In this document: positions 21,311 to 34,339 of the stretch, in pieces
Numbering within the stretch: the stretch's first letter is position 1
Layout: each line of letters opens with the position of its first letter
Assembly (NCBI GenBank): GCA_963573385.1
Contig: CAUYLG010034927.1
Location: 62,001 to 126,000, forward strand
DNA from: Cacajao melanocephalus
Lineage: Eukaryota > Chordata > Mammalia > Primates > Pitheciidae
Direction of reading: 5' to 3'
DNA: 64,000 nucleotides
Position numbers and translations under genes: made by a program
Notes under the pieces: model-generated
Seen by the model: only the letters and a program-made list of their open reading frames with translations
What the model was told of the DNA's origin: nothing
Databases searched by the model: none

Positions 21311-21559
21311 CAGACTACCCACCACCGCTACTTCCCTAAGTAGCCTTTGTCTGGCCTAGTGCAAGTCACTCATTGGCCAGGGACTCATGGGGTGGAAAGG
21401 ATGAACTGAACCAATCAGATGTCACCTGGAGGAATGTGCTCTAAGCAAGCATCTTAAGAGGAAGGGATGGAGTAGGGAAGCGAGAGAGGTGGGGCAGCAG
21501 CCCAGAGCAACACGGTCATATAATGACTTCAGCAAATACTAAGGAGCAGGTGGGCATAT

Positions 21560-21695
21560 TACACCATCTCCTCAACTCATCCCTGGAAATGTTACCCCCT
21601 TATACAGATGAAAGCAACTGGGTATTGGTGAGGTCACCAAGCTACCCCAAAGAGAGATGAAGACAAGGCTTCAGATTGCAAAGTCTTCAAGTCTC
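21560..21695 (-). mobile_element. MIR fragment
   Basis: 'acccccttatacagatgaaa' and gtgaggtcaccaagctaccc are a diverged reversed MIR. Confidence 0.65.
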
Positions 21696-21707
21696 CTGTA
21701 GGAACTG

Positions 21708-21805
21708 GGGGGTGTGTGCATATTCACACGTGTGCACAGGTATGGGAGAGTGCATGTGTGTGTGAGTGGCCATGTGTGTGCCCACGGGGATGTGAGTGTC
21801 ACACG
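21708..21805 (+). repeat. GT-rich low-complexity tract
   Basis: Irregular runs of tgtg with cacacg interruptions and alternating purine-pyrimidine. Not a clean microsatellite. It opens short frames on both strands that are not genes. Confidence 0.7.
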
Positions 21806-22103
21806 GGAAGGACAGGACAATGGGGGATTCAGAGCAGGTGTGGTCGTCAAGGTGACTGCAATGGGTGCCCCACCCCTCAAGCCACCAGTAACTCTGGGTT
21901 CCTTTCCACATTTCCCCTGTTTTCCAACAATGGGGCCACATCAGCCCCACCAGGGCTCCACTGGAAATTGTAGCTGATACCAAGACAGAAAGGGCCTTTC
22001 ACTGTCCAGACCTCCATGGGCTGCTTGCTCTCCCAGGATCAGGACAAGGACTTTCTGTGAGCTCTGGAAGAAAGCAGGCTGCGCTTAAAGAAAAAGAGCT
22101 CGC
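21806..22103. other. Unique DNA
   Basis: Nothing recognised. Confidence 0.35.
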
Positions 22104-22415
<312 letters not shown>

Positions 22416-22794
22416 AGTTCGCAAAGGAGTAGATTTTAAGTCTGGCTCAGTTGGATGTCATTGATCTCTTTCTCTAAAAGACCCTAAACAGTGAGAGAGT
22501 CGTACTCAGAGGTTCTGATCCAGGCTGAGTAAGGCTCTGCCCCCACCAGCCCTCTGTGTGCTGCCAAACAAAGGCATCAAGCTTTGGAAGAAGCCACTTC
22601 AAGACAAATTCTAGGTCCTCTGACTGGAGCCAGCTCTAACCTCCCTGCACCTGTCTCTCCATCAGCCACGTCAGTCACATGGGGAATATTCCCCTTTCAT
22701 AGGTTGTTCCAAAGAAGTTAAAACTATAAAGTCACCGATCAGTAACAGTTTTTTTGAGGATCTTGCATGATGACATAAAATGAAACTACTAAGT
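22416..22794. other. Unique DNA
   Basis: No repeat or gene recognised. Confidence 0.4.
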
Positions 22795-23010
22795 GTCAGG
22801 ATCATTGGGTTCCACTTTTTCACCTAGTCGTTGACATACTGCATGATTTGAGGCAAGCCCCTGTCCTCTCTGGACCATATTGATCTCAGTTCTGTAATTA
22901 AATAAAGGGTTAGCCCCGATTCATTGATTGACACTTACTATGTGCCGAGTCTGAGACTCAACATGGAAGGTATAGATGTGAAGGTGACAAAGCAGGTCCC
23001 TGTGGCATCT
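22795..23010. repeat. MIR (+) followed by L2 (-) fragment
   Basis: 22795-22915 is forward MIR (catgatttgaggcaagcccc, tgatctcagttctgtaat). 22918-23010 is the reversed L2 end (gacacttactatgtgccgag, aggtgacaaagcaggtccct). Confidence 0.7.
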
Positions 23011-23934
23011 GAGAAGGATTTACCTAGACAACTTAGGTAACTACTACTGGTGATGGACCTTTGGAAGAAGAGGCATCTAAGCTAACTCCTCTTCTTCTTT
23101 CTTGGGAGGTTGCAAGAGTAAAGGGCATGTTCAAGGAAAAAGGGAGTTCCCCTCCAGGGTTCTCCTAGGTCTGTTTGTTGACTGGCTCGTTGAGTAGGTA
23201 ACCTACCTGTGCACACATACACACCCACGTGGACATGTGTACACATGCGGCACACTCACCCACCAGAAGGCAGGGCTCCACACGCTCAGCGACGGCATCT
23301 TAGCAAAAAGGGTCGATTCAAGAGAAAACAGGAAGCAGCTCCAAGGGTTCAAGTCTCCCTCAGCAACCCCGTTCCTTTTCTACAGATTATGAAAATGAGA
23401 TTGGACGGCGGAGGGTGGAGAGGTGCGTAATGCTCCTGCTATTTCCTGACGTCCTTCCCAGTGCCCCAGAGGCCCAGATCGAGTGGAATTATCTCCTCCC
23501 TGGCTGGGAGGGAGCTAGCTTAGAGCCAAAAACACCAAGATACGGGGAAGAAGACTGAAGAACTGTACAAACAAGCTAAGCTCGTGGCTTTAGGCCAAGA
23601 GGAACTGAGCCAACAACCCTCCCCTGCTCCAGTCCAAAGCCAGATGCTGGCTGGCCCTCCAGCTATTGGCCACAGAGGTGATAGGGGTCCCACTTCAGGA
23701 TCCGAGCCCTGCTTGAGTAAGACTGACAGGGGGCTGGTGTGTGAATCTAGAGAGAAACAGGAGACTGGGTACGTTCCTTTCTCTTTTTCTTTCTCTTTCC
23801 CCTAGTCTCTGCCTCCTCACCTTGTCACCTGTGTGTGTCTCTCTGTTTCTCTTTGCAGTGTTGGTCCAATATTTTCCTCTCGAACAAGTAGGCTGAAGCT
23901 GGCAGGATGTCTAAAAAATCCAAAAACTTGCTAT
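23011..23934. other. Unique DNA with a short direct-repeat copy
   Basis: 23030-23066 matches 26856-26892 at 32 of 37 bases. 23200-23260 has CA-rich words. 23780-23810 is a CT-rich run. No gene found. Confidence 0.4.
23030..23066 (+). repeat. 37-bp direct repeat, copy 1
   Basis: Begins aacttaggtaact and ends gacctttggaa; 86% identical to 26856-26892. Not assigned to a family. Confidence 0.65.
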
Positions 23935-24360
23935 GAAACCCAAATTAACATAAGACACCCTGTTCTATCACACTGACAAAATTGGAAACATCAATAATAT
24001 TCCTCACTAACAAGGGGAGAGCAAACAGGCTCTCTCAAAAACTGTTAGTGGGAGTAAAAACCCACATTAAATGTGCATGCTCCTGACCAAGCAATGTCAC
24101 TGGCACCAAGTCAATATGCACAAAGACTTATGAGGATGTGTAAGAATACAATGGTATTGTTTATACGCCATTGTTTGTTTCCATGAAATTTGGCAATAAT
24201 GCACGAATGATCTAAAGGGAACTGGTTAAATAAGTCAGGGTGTCACCAAGGTATGGAATATTATGCAAATATGTAAAAGAATGAGCTAGGTCTACATGTC
24301 AGGGCATAGAAAGACATCCATGAACAAAGAAAGTCACATAAAGGTTTAGCTGGAGGAGCT
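23935..24360 (+). mobile_element. L1M 3' region
   Basis: 'ctgacaaaattggaaacatc', 'tgttagtgggagtaaaaacc', 'gaccaagcaatgtcactggc', 'ggtatggaatattatgcaaa' and 'tatgtaaaagaatgagctag' follow the ORF2-end/3' UTR order of an old L1. Many stops. Confidence 0.75.
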
Positions 24361-24376
24361 TAAACGAGCATGTCTG

Positions 24377-24950
<574 letters not shown>

Positions 24951-24954
24951 GGAC

Positions 24955-25050
24955 TAAGTTGATTTTAAGTGAGCCATAAAAAACAAATGTAAGAATGGTC
25001 CCTGCTTTACATATGGGAAAATGAAGTCTCAGACAGACCATCACTTGCTG
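24955..25050 (-). mobile_element. MIR-like fragment
   Basis: 'tttacatatgggaaaatgaa' and gtctcagacagaccatcac resemble reversed MIR. Confidence 0.5.
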
Positions 25051-25504
25051 CAGTGAATGTTTTTAGCCCCCTTGCATCCATCCACCTCTTCTTCAGCCGA
25101 GGGTATCATTACATCCCTTCAGAAAGACCTGCCCTACCCTCACCCACACAGAATGTGTGGGTCCTGATTGGCTGAGGTTAGTTGCTTCTACAGTTCTCTC
25201 AGTCATAGTGATTGGTTCTGGGAGGTACTATAGTTCAGTCAGAGCCAATGAAACCAATAACACTCTCACTGGAGTTCTGTGTAAGCATCTGGATCAATCC
25301 ATTCCTGAAACTAATACCAACCATTTTGGCCAATATATTGTTACTCCCTTACTCTCCCATTCCCTTTTTTTGCGTGTATTGATTTTTGTTTTGGTTTGTT
25401 TTTTTCTTAAGCCTCTTAGGGCCTAGGTTTTTAAAATCAGGATTTAATACCAGGTATTCCAGATTCCAATGCCCAGCAATATAAGGTACCCTGTTTTAGG
25501 TGAT
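25051..25504. other. Anonymous DNA with CCAAT-word cluster and hairpin
   Basis: A perfect hairpin (acccacaca 25142-25150, tgtgtgggt 25154-25162, 3-nt loop) lies next to tgattggctgag, gtgattggttct, agccaatg and aaccaata within 25160-25260. Such CCAAT-rich text also occurs in old LTRs, so it may be an eroded one. A frame of 89 codons (25157-25426) is hydrophobic near its start and end but has no homologue I recognise. Confidence 0.35.
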
Positions 25505-25660
25505 GGAGCAGAAGGGACCTTATATATTTTCTGATCCAAACCCTTTTATTTCACAAATGAGGAGATTGAGACCCAGGGAAGTCAAGTGACTCCCCTGAGA
25601 TCACACAGCAAGCCCATCTCAGAGCCTGCACTGCCGTCCGTAGACCCTTGATCTTGCCAC
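25505..25660 (-). mobile_element. MIR
   Basis: 'tatttcacaaatgaggagat', tgagacccagggaagtcaag and 'ctgagatcacacagcaagcc' are reversed MIR. Confidence 0.8.
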
Positions 25661-25944
25661 AAAACCTCCACCCACAGTGACCTGACCTAAGCCCCTTGTG
25701 TGACTCTGAGGCCCTGGGGATGTCAGCATCATTTTTGATTTGAACAGGTGATGACCAAGGCCCACCCTGATACCCTTGGCTGTGAACTATGTTCCAAGCC
25801 ATTGGTTGTCAATAACAGTTCAAGTGCTGACATTTGAGAATGACTTAGTTTCTTTTTCATTTCATTTAGTGTGGATTCTAATGACATCATCCTCAGTCAG
25901 TCACCTTCTGATGGGTTTTGTCCATTGCAGAGAAAGCCAGAGAT
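25661..25944. other. Unique DNA
   Basis: Nothing recognised. Confidence 0.35.
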
Positions 25945-26135
25945 TTCCAGGTGGCCTTCTGCAGGAATTGCATGTCCAACCTCTCGAGGTCTCTAAGCCT
26001 CAGTTTCCTTCCCAATAAAATGGTGAAAATGATAGCGTCTACCTCACAGAATGTTTCAGTATTAAATGAAATCTCGCGTGATGGAGCTAAGCACAGCACA
26101 CAGTGCAAACGGCATTGTGTAAACGCCAGTTCGCC
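25945..26135 (+). mobile_element. MIR
   Basis: 'tctctaagcctcagtttcct', 'tcccaataaaatggtgaaaa' and 'gtctacctcacagaatgttt' follow MIR through its tail. Confidence 0.85.
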
Positions 26136-26164
26136 TCTTCCTCAACACCCCCCGACGGCGCCCA

Positions 26165-26260
26165 GCAATGTCATGAGTTCTCTGGGCCCTAACCAAGTTC
26201 TCGCCACTCTGAGCCTCAGTTTCCCCAAGGGCAAAGTGAGACCAAGACACTCTAAGGGCC
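26165..26260 (+). mobile_element. MIR fragment
   Basis: 'ctaaccaagttctcgccact' and ctgagcctcagtttccccaa: MIR core and 3' part. Confidence 0.7.
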
Positions 26261-26319
26261 TTCCAGCTTTCACAGCTGGACAGCCAGCTGGAGAATAGCA
26301 TTGAGCTGATTGCTGCAAT

Positions 26320-26485
26320 TCCCTGGACACCTGCAGGGTGCCAGGTCTGCGTCAGGGCCCCTCCCTCCATTAGCTCACCAGCCCTCGTGGGAGTGGATAC
26401 TTTTCCCCCAATCTGCAGAGGAGGAAAGTGAGGCCAGAGAGATCCAGGGAGACTTGCACTGGCAGTCCAGATCCAACATTCCTGG
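26320..26485 (-). mobile_element. MIR
   Basis: 'gcagggtgccaggtctgcgt', 'tccattagctcaccagccct' and aatctgcagaggaggaaagt in reversed MIR order. Confidence 0.7.
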
Positions 26486-26579
26486 ACACTTCCCTAAGCA
26501 AGCAAGTTAGACTTGATTCCAAGTTTCAACACTCCACGGCATGTTTTCTATGTTTCCTTGGAATGAGAGGCCACAGCTG

Positions 26580-26700
26580 ATGGATGGGGAAACCCAAGTC
26601 CAGAGGGTCTGATGGACTTTCCCAGAGCCACCCAGCCATAAGCAAGAGGCGCAAATTTGGAGCCCAGGGCACGTGATTCCCAATAAATCATTCTTTCTAC
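26580..26700 (-). mobile_element. MIR fragment
   Basis: 'gatggatggggaaacccaag' and cccagagccacccagccata are reversed MIR. Confidence 0.65.
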
Positions 26701-26855
26701 CAGACCACGTGATCCTTTCAGATTGAGCCCTTCTCTGCTCCTTCCAAACAGAAGACATCAAGTTTTTTTCAGAGGCAAGGAAAACTTTGCTCCATATTTT
26801 TGAGATCAGGAGGTGGGAAGAGCTTGAGTCTGAACTCTCCCCTTCTAGGTTCTTA

Positions 26856-26892
26856 AACTTAGGTAACTATTACTGGCAACTGACCTTTGGAA
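26856..26892 (+). repeat. 37-bp direct repeat, copy 2
   Basis: Partner of 23030-23066, about 3.8 kb away, same orientation, five mismatches. Flanks are unrelated. Confidence 0.65.
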
Positions 26893-26969
26893 TCGCTCCA
26901 GCTGGCCGCAGGATGACTCCTGAGGAAGAAACCTGAGTGTGACAGTGCCAAAGAGGACAAGCTTTGGAA

Positions 26970-27120
26970 AAGAATAGATTTAATGTCTGCCTCTCAATTA
27001 TAGCTGTGTAACCTTGGGCAAGTTACCTTACCTCTCTGAGCCTCAGTCTGTCCTTGTGTACTATGGAGATAATAAGAGCTGGCTGTGACATTACCAAGTG
27101 GCTAAAAAAGTAAAGTGGCT
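26970..27120 (+). mobile_element. MIR, well preserved
   Basis: 'gctgtgtaaccttgggcaag', 'ttaccttacctctctgagcc' and 'tatggagataataagagctg' match the MIR core closely. Confidence 0.9.
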
Positions 27121-27214
27121 CTGCACAAACTGATAATGAATCAAATCTCTAATGTGTTATTAAGCGGAAAAATAATATTGTAGGACACTGTGGTATGACT
27201 GTGTTTGCGGATGT

Positions 27215-27725
27215 ACCTTCTTCTCCCTCATCCTCCGCTCTTGCAGCAGACAGCAGGAATGGCCTTAATTCTCCAGCATGTACCCCAGCATCCATGCCCT
27301 TGGCCACGTGACCTACAGTGCTCTCACACTCTGATCTTAGAGTGTCTTGTCACATGGTTCAACCACATGACTTGCTTTGGCCAATGAGATGTTAACAGGC
27401 ACGATGCTTGTGTATTTCACTTGTGCTTTCCTGCTCTTCCAGGATTGCCATGAGAACATTGCCCTGGGCAGCCTTTTGGAAGACGATTGACAAGGGGGCT
27501 CAGATGAGTTGTCCCCAGCTGAGGCCATCCTAGATCAGCCAACAGCCAGGCCAGCCCCTGGAAATGTAAGCGAGCCCAGCCAAGGGAGGAAGAACCATCC
27601 AACCAAACCCAGTCTAAATAATCAACGTGCAGATCGTAAGTGAAATAAATGCCCATGAATTGACACCATGACATTTTGGGATGGTTTGTTAGCACAGCAT
27701 CGTTTTGTCAATAAATGACTGACGC
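27215..27725 (+). mobile_element. Ancient LTR (MaLR/ERVL type, tentative)
   Basis: 'tgctttggccaatgagatgt', 'ggattgccatgagaacattg', 'ctgaggccatcctagatcag', 'gtgaaataaatgcccatgaa' (polyadenylation-type aataaa), then 'ttgggatggtttgttagcac'. The order and 3' terminus are those of an old solo LTR. No internal region. Confidence 0.6.
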
Positions 27726-28164
27726 ATCCCTCACCCTATCCTGTTAATTCAATTCCACCTTCCAAATATCTCTGAACCTTTTTATTTACCTCCTCTCCTT
27801 TCCCACCACCACTGGACTCTAAGCCACCAATTTCTCTCTCCTGGATTTCTGCAAGACCCTCCTTACAGGTCATCCTCCTACAGATTCTTGGCCCTTCCAG
27901 TCAATCCAAGGTGGCTCCAATCGGCAACCTTGCAGAAGCTTTGGGGGCATGCAATCTTTTTATGTTTCCAAGTGTGTGAAGTGGAAATACTCAAAGGTAA
28001 AATTGAAGATGCCCTGCCATCAGTACTAAGTGGACATCAAGAAGTCAACAGACAGCCAAGAATGGCAGTCCAAGGATCCCAGCACCAGCTCACCACAGCT
28101 GCAACAAGGATTAAATAGACACAAGCTCTACCCGCTAAGAGAAGTGACAACTAAATAAAGAGCT
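27726..28164. other. Unique DNA
   Basis: Pyrimidine-rich start (27760-27860), then anonymous. No gene recognised. Confidence 0.35.
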
Positions 28165-28290
28165 AGAAGGAACTCTGTAATTTGAGTCCAGTCTCCTCAT
28201 TTTAGATCCAGGGAAATGGAGGCAGAGAGCGACAAAGCAACCTGTCCAGAGTCACACAGTGCCCAGGAACCTGGAGGGGAAGGAAGAGTG
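28165..28290 (-). mobile_element. MIR
   Basis: 'ctcctcattttagatccagg', gaaatggaggcagagagcga and 'cctgtccagagtcacacagt' are reversed MIR. Confidence 0.8.
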
Positions 28291-28649
28291 CCAGCATCAT
28301 GAGGCAGTGTTCTCTTGGTTCTTGGTGCTGGTGTGTCCCAGCACCCACCACATGCTTTGGCTCATATTTGTTGATAAATGAACCAAGGGTCTAGATGCTT
28401 CCTAACTTTTGCCACATCCTCTCCAAACCCCTTCCCACACACACTCGCCTCTAACCTGAACGAGGCTGAGGGTGGGAACGGTTCTCCCACAACCAGCAGA
28501 AGAGAGGTCTGGAGTCACCCTTCTGTATGTTCACTTGATCAGTAAATCTTGGCTTCACACGTACCTCGAGCAGAGCTGCTAAGAAGCCCCAGCAACACCA
28601 GGAAGATCCATGATGGGGGCTGGGCGATTGCCGGAGGAGCTACAAGTGA
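28291..28649. other. Unique DNA
   Basis: 28320-28385 (gtgtcccagcacccacca … atatttgttgataaatgaac) hints at an L2 tail. Otherwise anonymous. Confidence 0.35.
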
Positions 28650-28790
28650 TTCAGACCATCCCAGGCTTGTACCTTGGCTCAACCAAATGGCTGCACCCTA
28701 CTGTGCCTCTCTTTGTCCATCTGTGAGATGGGTATAACAGACCCTATCACACAAGAGGCAACTGGTAAATATTAGCCCTTCTCGTTGCAG
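28650..28790 (+). mobile_element. MIR fragment
   Basis: 'ctgtgcctctctttgtccat' and ctgtgagatgggtataacag match the MIR 3' half. Confidence 0.7.
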
Positions 28791-29214
28791 CACTGGGGCC
28801 TTGGCCACCTTCTTTCATTTTGTTAATTTTTAAAAATGTGGATATAAACAAAAAAAAATGGCCTTTGAGGGCCCCCTCAAGGAAGGCATCTGAAAGGAAC
28901 GCTCTAAGAATCACCTTTCCTGGAGGGTGTCTGCAAGAAGGGGGACGCTTCCTCCTGCCCAACCTTAGCAGCCACTGTGAAATGTTTTTCCACTCAAATC
29001 TTCACTGTGCAGGATGAACTCTGGCCAGATGTGGACAAAAGTGACTAGGGAGTGGTGGCTCAGCTCCAACAGAAGGAAAATGGACCTAAGGGCCTGATGC
29101 CTCTGGGTGTTCAGCTGGTGGCCACGCTGTACCCAGGCCACACTGCAGAGTGGAGAAGGGAGTGGATCTGAAACCAGCCCCCATGCCCAGCCCACAGCAG
29201 GGATCCCAGGAGTC
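28791..29214. other. Unique DNA
   Basis: AT-rich at 28820-28860 with an A-run. No gene recognised. Confidence 0.35.
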
Positions 29215-29345
29215 AAAGGCTCTGAGGTTTGAATTCCAGTTCAGCCAAATACGGTCTGACTACAAGCAAGTCCCTGTTCCTGTCTGAGCCTCAGTTTCTC
29301 TATGCCGTTGGGGGTATGGCAGCTGGTTGGGTCCTGGTGAAGGAT
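29215..29345 (+). mobile_element. MIR, truncated by the minisatellite
   Basis: 'gaattccagttcagccaaat', 'ctacaagcaagtccctgttc' and ctgtctgagcctcagtttct are the MIR core. Its expected tail is replaced by the GT-rich array. 'gtacccagtaggtgtg' at 30051-30066, beyond the array, resembles the missing MIR end. Confidence 0.75.
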
Positions 29346-29375
29346 AAGAGAAAATGACCTGATCATAGGAGTCTG

Positions 29376-30040
29376 TTGAGGTACGCATGTGTGTGTGCAT
29401 GTGTGTGCACCCGTGTGTATCTGCGTGTGTGTGCATGCATGTGTGTGCACCCATCTGTATCTGTGTGTGTATGCATGTGTGTGTGCACCTGTATCTGTGT
29501 GTATGTGTGTGCCTGCATGTGTGTGCACCCGTGTGTATCTGCATGTGTGCACGTGTGTGCACCCATATGTATCTGTGTGTGTGCATGTGTGTGTGCACCT
29601 GTATCTGTGTGTGTGTGTGCATGCAAGCATGTGTGTGCACCCGTGTGTATCTGTGTGTCCACATGCCTGTGTGTGCACCCGTATGTGTCTCTGTGTGTGT
29701 GCATGCATGTGTGTGCACCCGTGTGTATCTGCGTGTGTGTGCATGTGTGTGTACCCGTGTATATCTGTGTGTGCATGCATGTGTGTGCACCCATGTGTAT
29801 CTGTGTGTGTGCACATGCATGTGTTGTGCACCCATGTGTATCTATGTGTGTGCACCCGTGTGTATCTGTGTGTGCACATGCATGTGTTGTGCACCCATGT
29901 GTATCTATGTGTGCATGCATGTGTGTACACCCGTGTGTATCTGCGTGTGTACATGCATGTGTGTGCACCCGTGTGTATCTGTGTGTGTGCATGCATGTGT
30001 GCACCTGTGTGTATCTGTGTGCATGTGTGTGCATACACAC
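29376..30040 (+). repeat. GT-rich minisatellite, about 17 units of 24-42 bp
   Basis: A degenerate unit (gcacccgtgtgtatctg followed by tgtg/catgcatgtgtgt) recurs with its gcac/gtac/acac anchor near 29407, 29447, 29485, 29525, 29559, 29595, 29637, 29675, 29715, 29751, 29787, 29828, 29852, 29891, 29927, 29965 and 30001. Spacing is 34-42 bp except one of 24. A 64-65-bp higher-order pair occurs at 29787-29851 and 29852-29914. The unit lacks stops in most frames, so both strands stay open for 190-300 codons (Cys/Val/His-rich or His/Thr-rich). These are not genes. Confidence 0.95.
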
Positions 30041-30066
30041 CCCTTGCAGAGTACCCAGTAGGTGTG

Positions 30067-31145
30067 ACTATCTGAGCAAGTGTTTGAGCTGGGGCTGGAA
30101 CCAAGGGGAGATGCCTGCAAGGTGCCCGGAACACACGCTTCCTGGAAGCCTCCAGTCCCAGTCCTACTGGGGGTTCCTGTTTCCATCACTCCAACATCCC
30201 CTGGATGACCAGGTAGGAAAGATGAGCCATAACCTCCCCAGTCTGGCCGCCACCTCCCAGCTCTCAAGCCCCCTCCCTCTCTAGCCAGCCTTCAGCAACC
30301 TTCCAGGCAAGAAGGAGTTAACTGGATGCCCTTTCGAAGCAAATAGGGCCCAGAGCACAGCCAGCCCAGAACTCAAAACACATGAGAAGAGGGAAGCCCC
30401 TTCCCCCGTCCCCCATCCCTCCCCCACTCCAGGCTGCTTTTGTGTGGTTCCTCCCGCACACCCTGCCCTCCTTCCCTCCTGCCCCTGGCTGTCGCTAGCA
30501 AGTCCCGGGGATTTTCCCACCCCCTCCCACCATATCTCTGTCTCTTTGTGTCCCCAGTCTGTTCCTGCCTAGGGTAGAGGCAATGGGGCTACCAGCTGGC
30601 TTGTTCTCCGTTACTCCCTGGCCCTTCCCAGCCCTAGACCCCCGACCTGTGCAGGGGAGCCCTGCCTGGAGACCCTCTTCCGTCACGCACCATTGTGGGA
30701 GCACCGGGCTCTATCAACGCCTCTGCTGCCTCCATTGACTCTGAAGGTGCACGTGAAATGCACACACTGAACCACCCACTTACTCCTGGGCCCAGAAGTA
30801 ATTTCCTCTCCCCGGGGAGATCTGTAGCAGAGGCAAGGCTGACAGCAGCCATATCTGGGCCTATGTCCTCTGCATGGGCCACACATAGCCCCTGTCTGGG
30901 CCTGCCGCCCTCCTGGAAAATGAAGTTGCAGCTGCCAGGCCTCCTCAGGGCAACTGTAAGGCTGGAAGGAGACCGAGGGTGGGAACGCGTCACACACTGC
31001 ATAGGCAGCCCACAGGGTTCTCAGCATCACAGTGCCTCTACCTACCAGCTTTCTCCCTCCAGTGAGAGGTACTAAGAAGTAGAGGGGCATGCGGCTCTTA
31101 GAATTCCTGCCCCGGTGAAACAAGGGCGGACTGGCACTGAAGGTT
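30067..31145. other. Unique DNA, no gene recognised
   Basis: About 1 kb of GC-rich anonymous sequence with a pyrimidine-rich part (30400-30550). Opposed frames of 122-146 codons at 30634-31123 have no domain I know. Confidence 0.4.
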
Positions 31146-31167
31146 GCGTGTTTTTGATGTTTTGGGG

Positions 31168-31493
<326 letters not shown>

Positions 31494-31529
31494 TGAATAT
31501 TTTACTGATCCCTGCACTTGTGACTTCTG

Positions 31530-31620
31530 CTGTGCCCATTCTATTTAATCTACATGCCAATCCTGAAAGGAGGGTAGTACTGTCTCCATTTTACAGATGA
31601 GGAAACTGAGGTGTCCAGTG
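31530..31620 (-). mobile_element. MIR fragment
   Basis: 'ctgtctccattttacagatg' and aggaaactgaggtgtcc are reversed MIR. Confidence 0.85.
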
Positions 31621-31842
31621 GCATTTCTCTTCCAAGATGAGAAAGAAGTTTACATTCTCTCTACCAAACTTGGCATTCATCAGTTGCCCAAAAAGGAAAA
31701 AAAAATCCTTTTTAGGAGTCAGAGAAGCTTCTACTCCATACTGGGGACCAGGGAAGGGGTGACCTGTGGGTGCCCAGAACAGCTCACCCAGGTTACCCAG
31801 GGACCAAAGTCACTTATTTCCTTATTCAGAAAAGTATTTTTA

Positions 31843-32285
<443 letters not shown>

Positions 32286-32334
32286 GATATGTGCTTGCAC
32301 CGTTGACATTCATCATGCACAAGGCAGCATGTCA

Positions 32335-32485
32335 CCCTCAACGCCACCTGCAAGAAAGATCCAACCTGCCCATTTTACAGATGAGGAAGCTGAGACCCAG
32401 AACAGGAAAAAGACTTGCTTGGGGTCACAGCCAGTTAGCCAGATCCAGAAGGGGACCTCAGTTTCCAGACTCCCAGGCTGGGATT
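32335..32485 (-). mobile_element. MIR
   Basis: 'cctgcccattttacagatga', ggaagctgagacccagaaca and 'gcttggggtcacagccagtt' are reversed MIR. Confidence 0.9.
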
Positions 32486-32554
32486 CCAGGGTTCGGCATG
32501 GTCTGTCTAGCTCTGCACCAATGGATCACACTCCCTGGGAGGATTATTTCTGGG

Positions 32555-32880
<326 letters not shown>

Positions 32881-33403
32881 TATCCTATTCTTAAGCATTT
32901 TAGGAAGGTTTGTAAAGATGAAGCAGGAACCAGCTGGGCAAAAGAGGAAGGAAAACATGATTTTGTAAATTGTAGACCAGGGAGGTGTACCACTGAGGAG
33001 TCGCTGATCACTGGGTAAAGTTTATGGAACAAGTTGAGGACCATGTGATGCTTACAGCAAAACCTCCTCGCCCTATACAGAGCAAGCCCCTGGAGAGTCA
33101 GGAAGGGAGGAAAGGCCCCGCAGGAGGGCAGACCCTCCCCATTGCCTCCCTGGGACCCCTGATTCCCAGCTGCCACCAGATAACTCCTTCTACACAGAGA
33201 CACTTTGGTGGCCAGACTCCAGCGACAGAGAGAACCACGTGCCAGGCTGTGGAGCTGGAACGCTGAGCGAGACCACAGTGAGAAAGTTTTCTAGGGGAAG
33301 GCGAGTGGAGCTCCCACGTTGTACCCAGTGACTTCAAAGGGAGAGGAAGAAAACCAACTGCCAGCAAGATGCCTCAGAGAACCCCATTTAGGTCACTGTG
33401 CAA
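32881..33403. other. Unique DNA
   Basis: No repeat or gene recognised. Confidence 0.4.
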
Positions 33404-33453
33404 TGTGTGTGTGTGTGTGTGCGTGTGTGTGTGTGTGTGTCTGTGTGTGTGTG
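33404..33453 (+). repeat. (TG)n microsatellite
   Basis: About 25 TG units with interruptions (gcg, ctg). Probably length-polymorphic. Confidence 0.97.
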
Positions 33454-33508
33454 AACAGTCTGTTGACAATGGTTATCTGTAGAAGGAGGTGGGAGAGAGG
33501 CTGACCTT

Positions 33509-33948
<440 letters not shown>

Positions 33949-33959
33949 TAAAGTGTGTG

Positions 33960-34265
33960 TGAGCACCACAGACCCACAGGAGGCGGCTAGCAGGACCGTT
34001 CTTCCTCCTGGCCCTAAACTAGACACTACCCAGGTGCCTATCAATAGGCAAATGGACGCACAGACTATGGAAGAGTCAGAGAAGGCAAAGCTCCTTGGCA
34101 AGGAAAAAGAACGAACTATTGATACCCACAACTATGTAGCTGAATCTTGTGGATATAGTGTGAGCAAAAGAAGCCAGACATGAAAGAACTCACACTCCTT
34201 GACTCCTTCAGGTGAAGTTCAAGAACTGGCCCTGTTAGAAGTCCAGCTAGAGAGTCCATGTGGTG
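33960..34265 (+). mobile_element. L1M 3' region fragment
   Basis: 'actacccaggtgcctatcaa', 'taggcaaatggacgcacaga', 'gtgagcaaaagaagccagac' and 'tccttcaggtgaagttcaag' follow L1M 3' sequence. Confidence 0.75.
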
Positions 34266-34339
34266 GGGGCAGGGGCAGGGGTGCCAGAAAGAAGACAAGG
34301 ACAACGGTTCTCATCGATGACATGGTTTTGAGTGTCCCC

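Noticed and set aside
29376..30040. CRISPR-like array
   Set aside because: Units are degenerate with no distinct unique spacers, and the surrounding DNA is primate. It is a minisatellite.
29376..30284. 302-codon plus-strand frame and 297-codon minus-strand frame rich in Cys/Val/His or His/Thr repeats
   Set aside because: They arise because the minisatellite unit has no stop codons in most frames. Both strands and several phases are open at once, there are no splice or start signals, and the frame merely runs into unique DNA.
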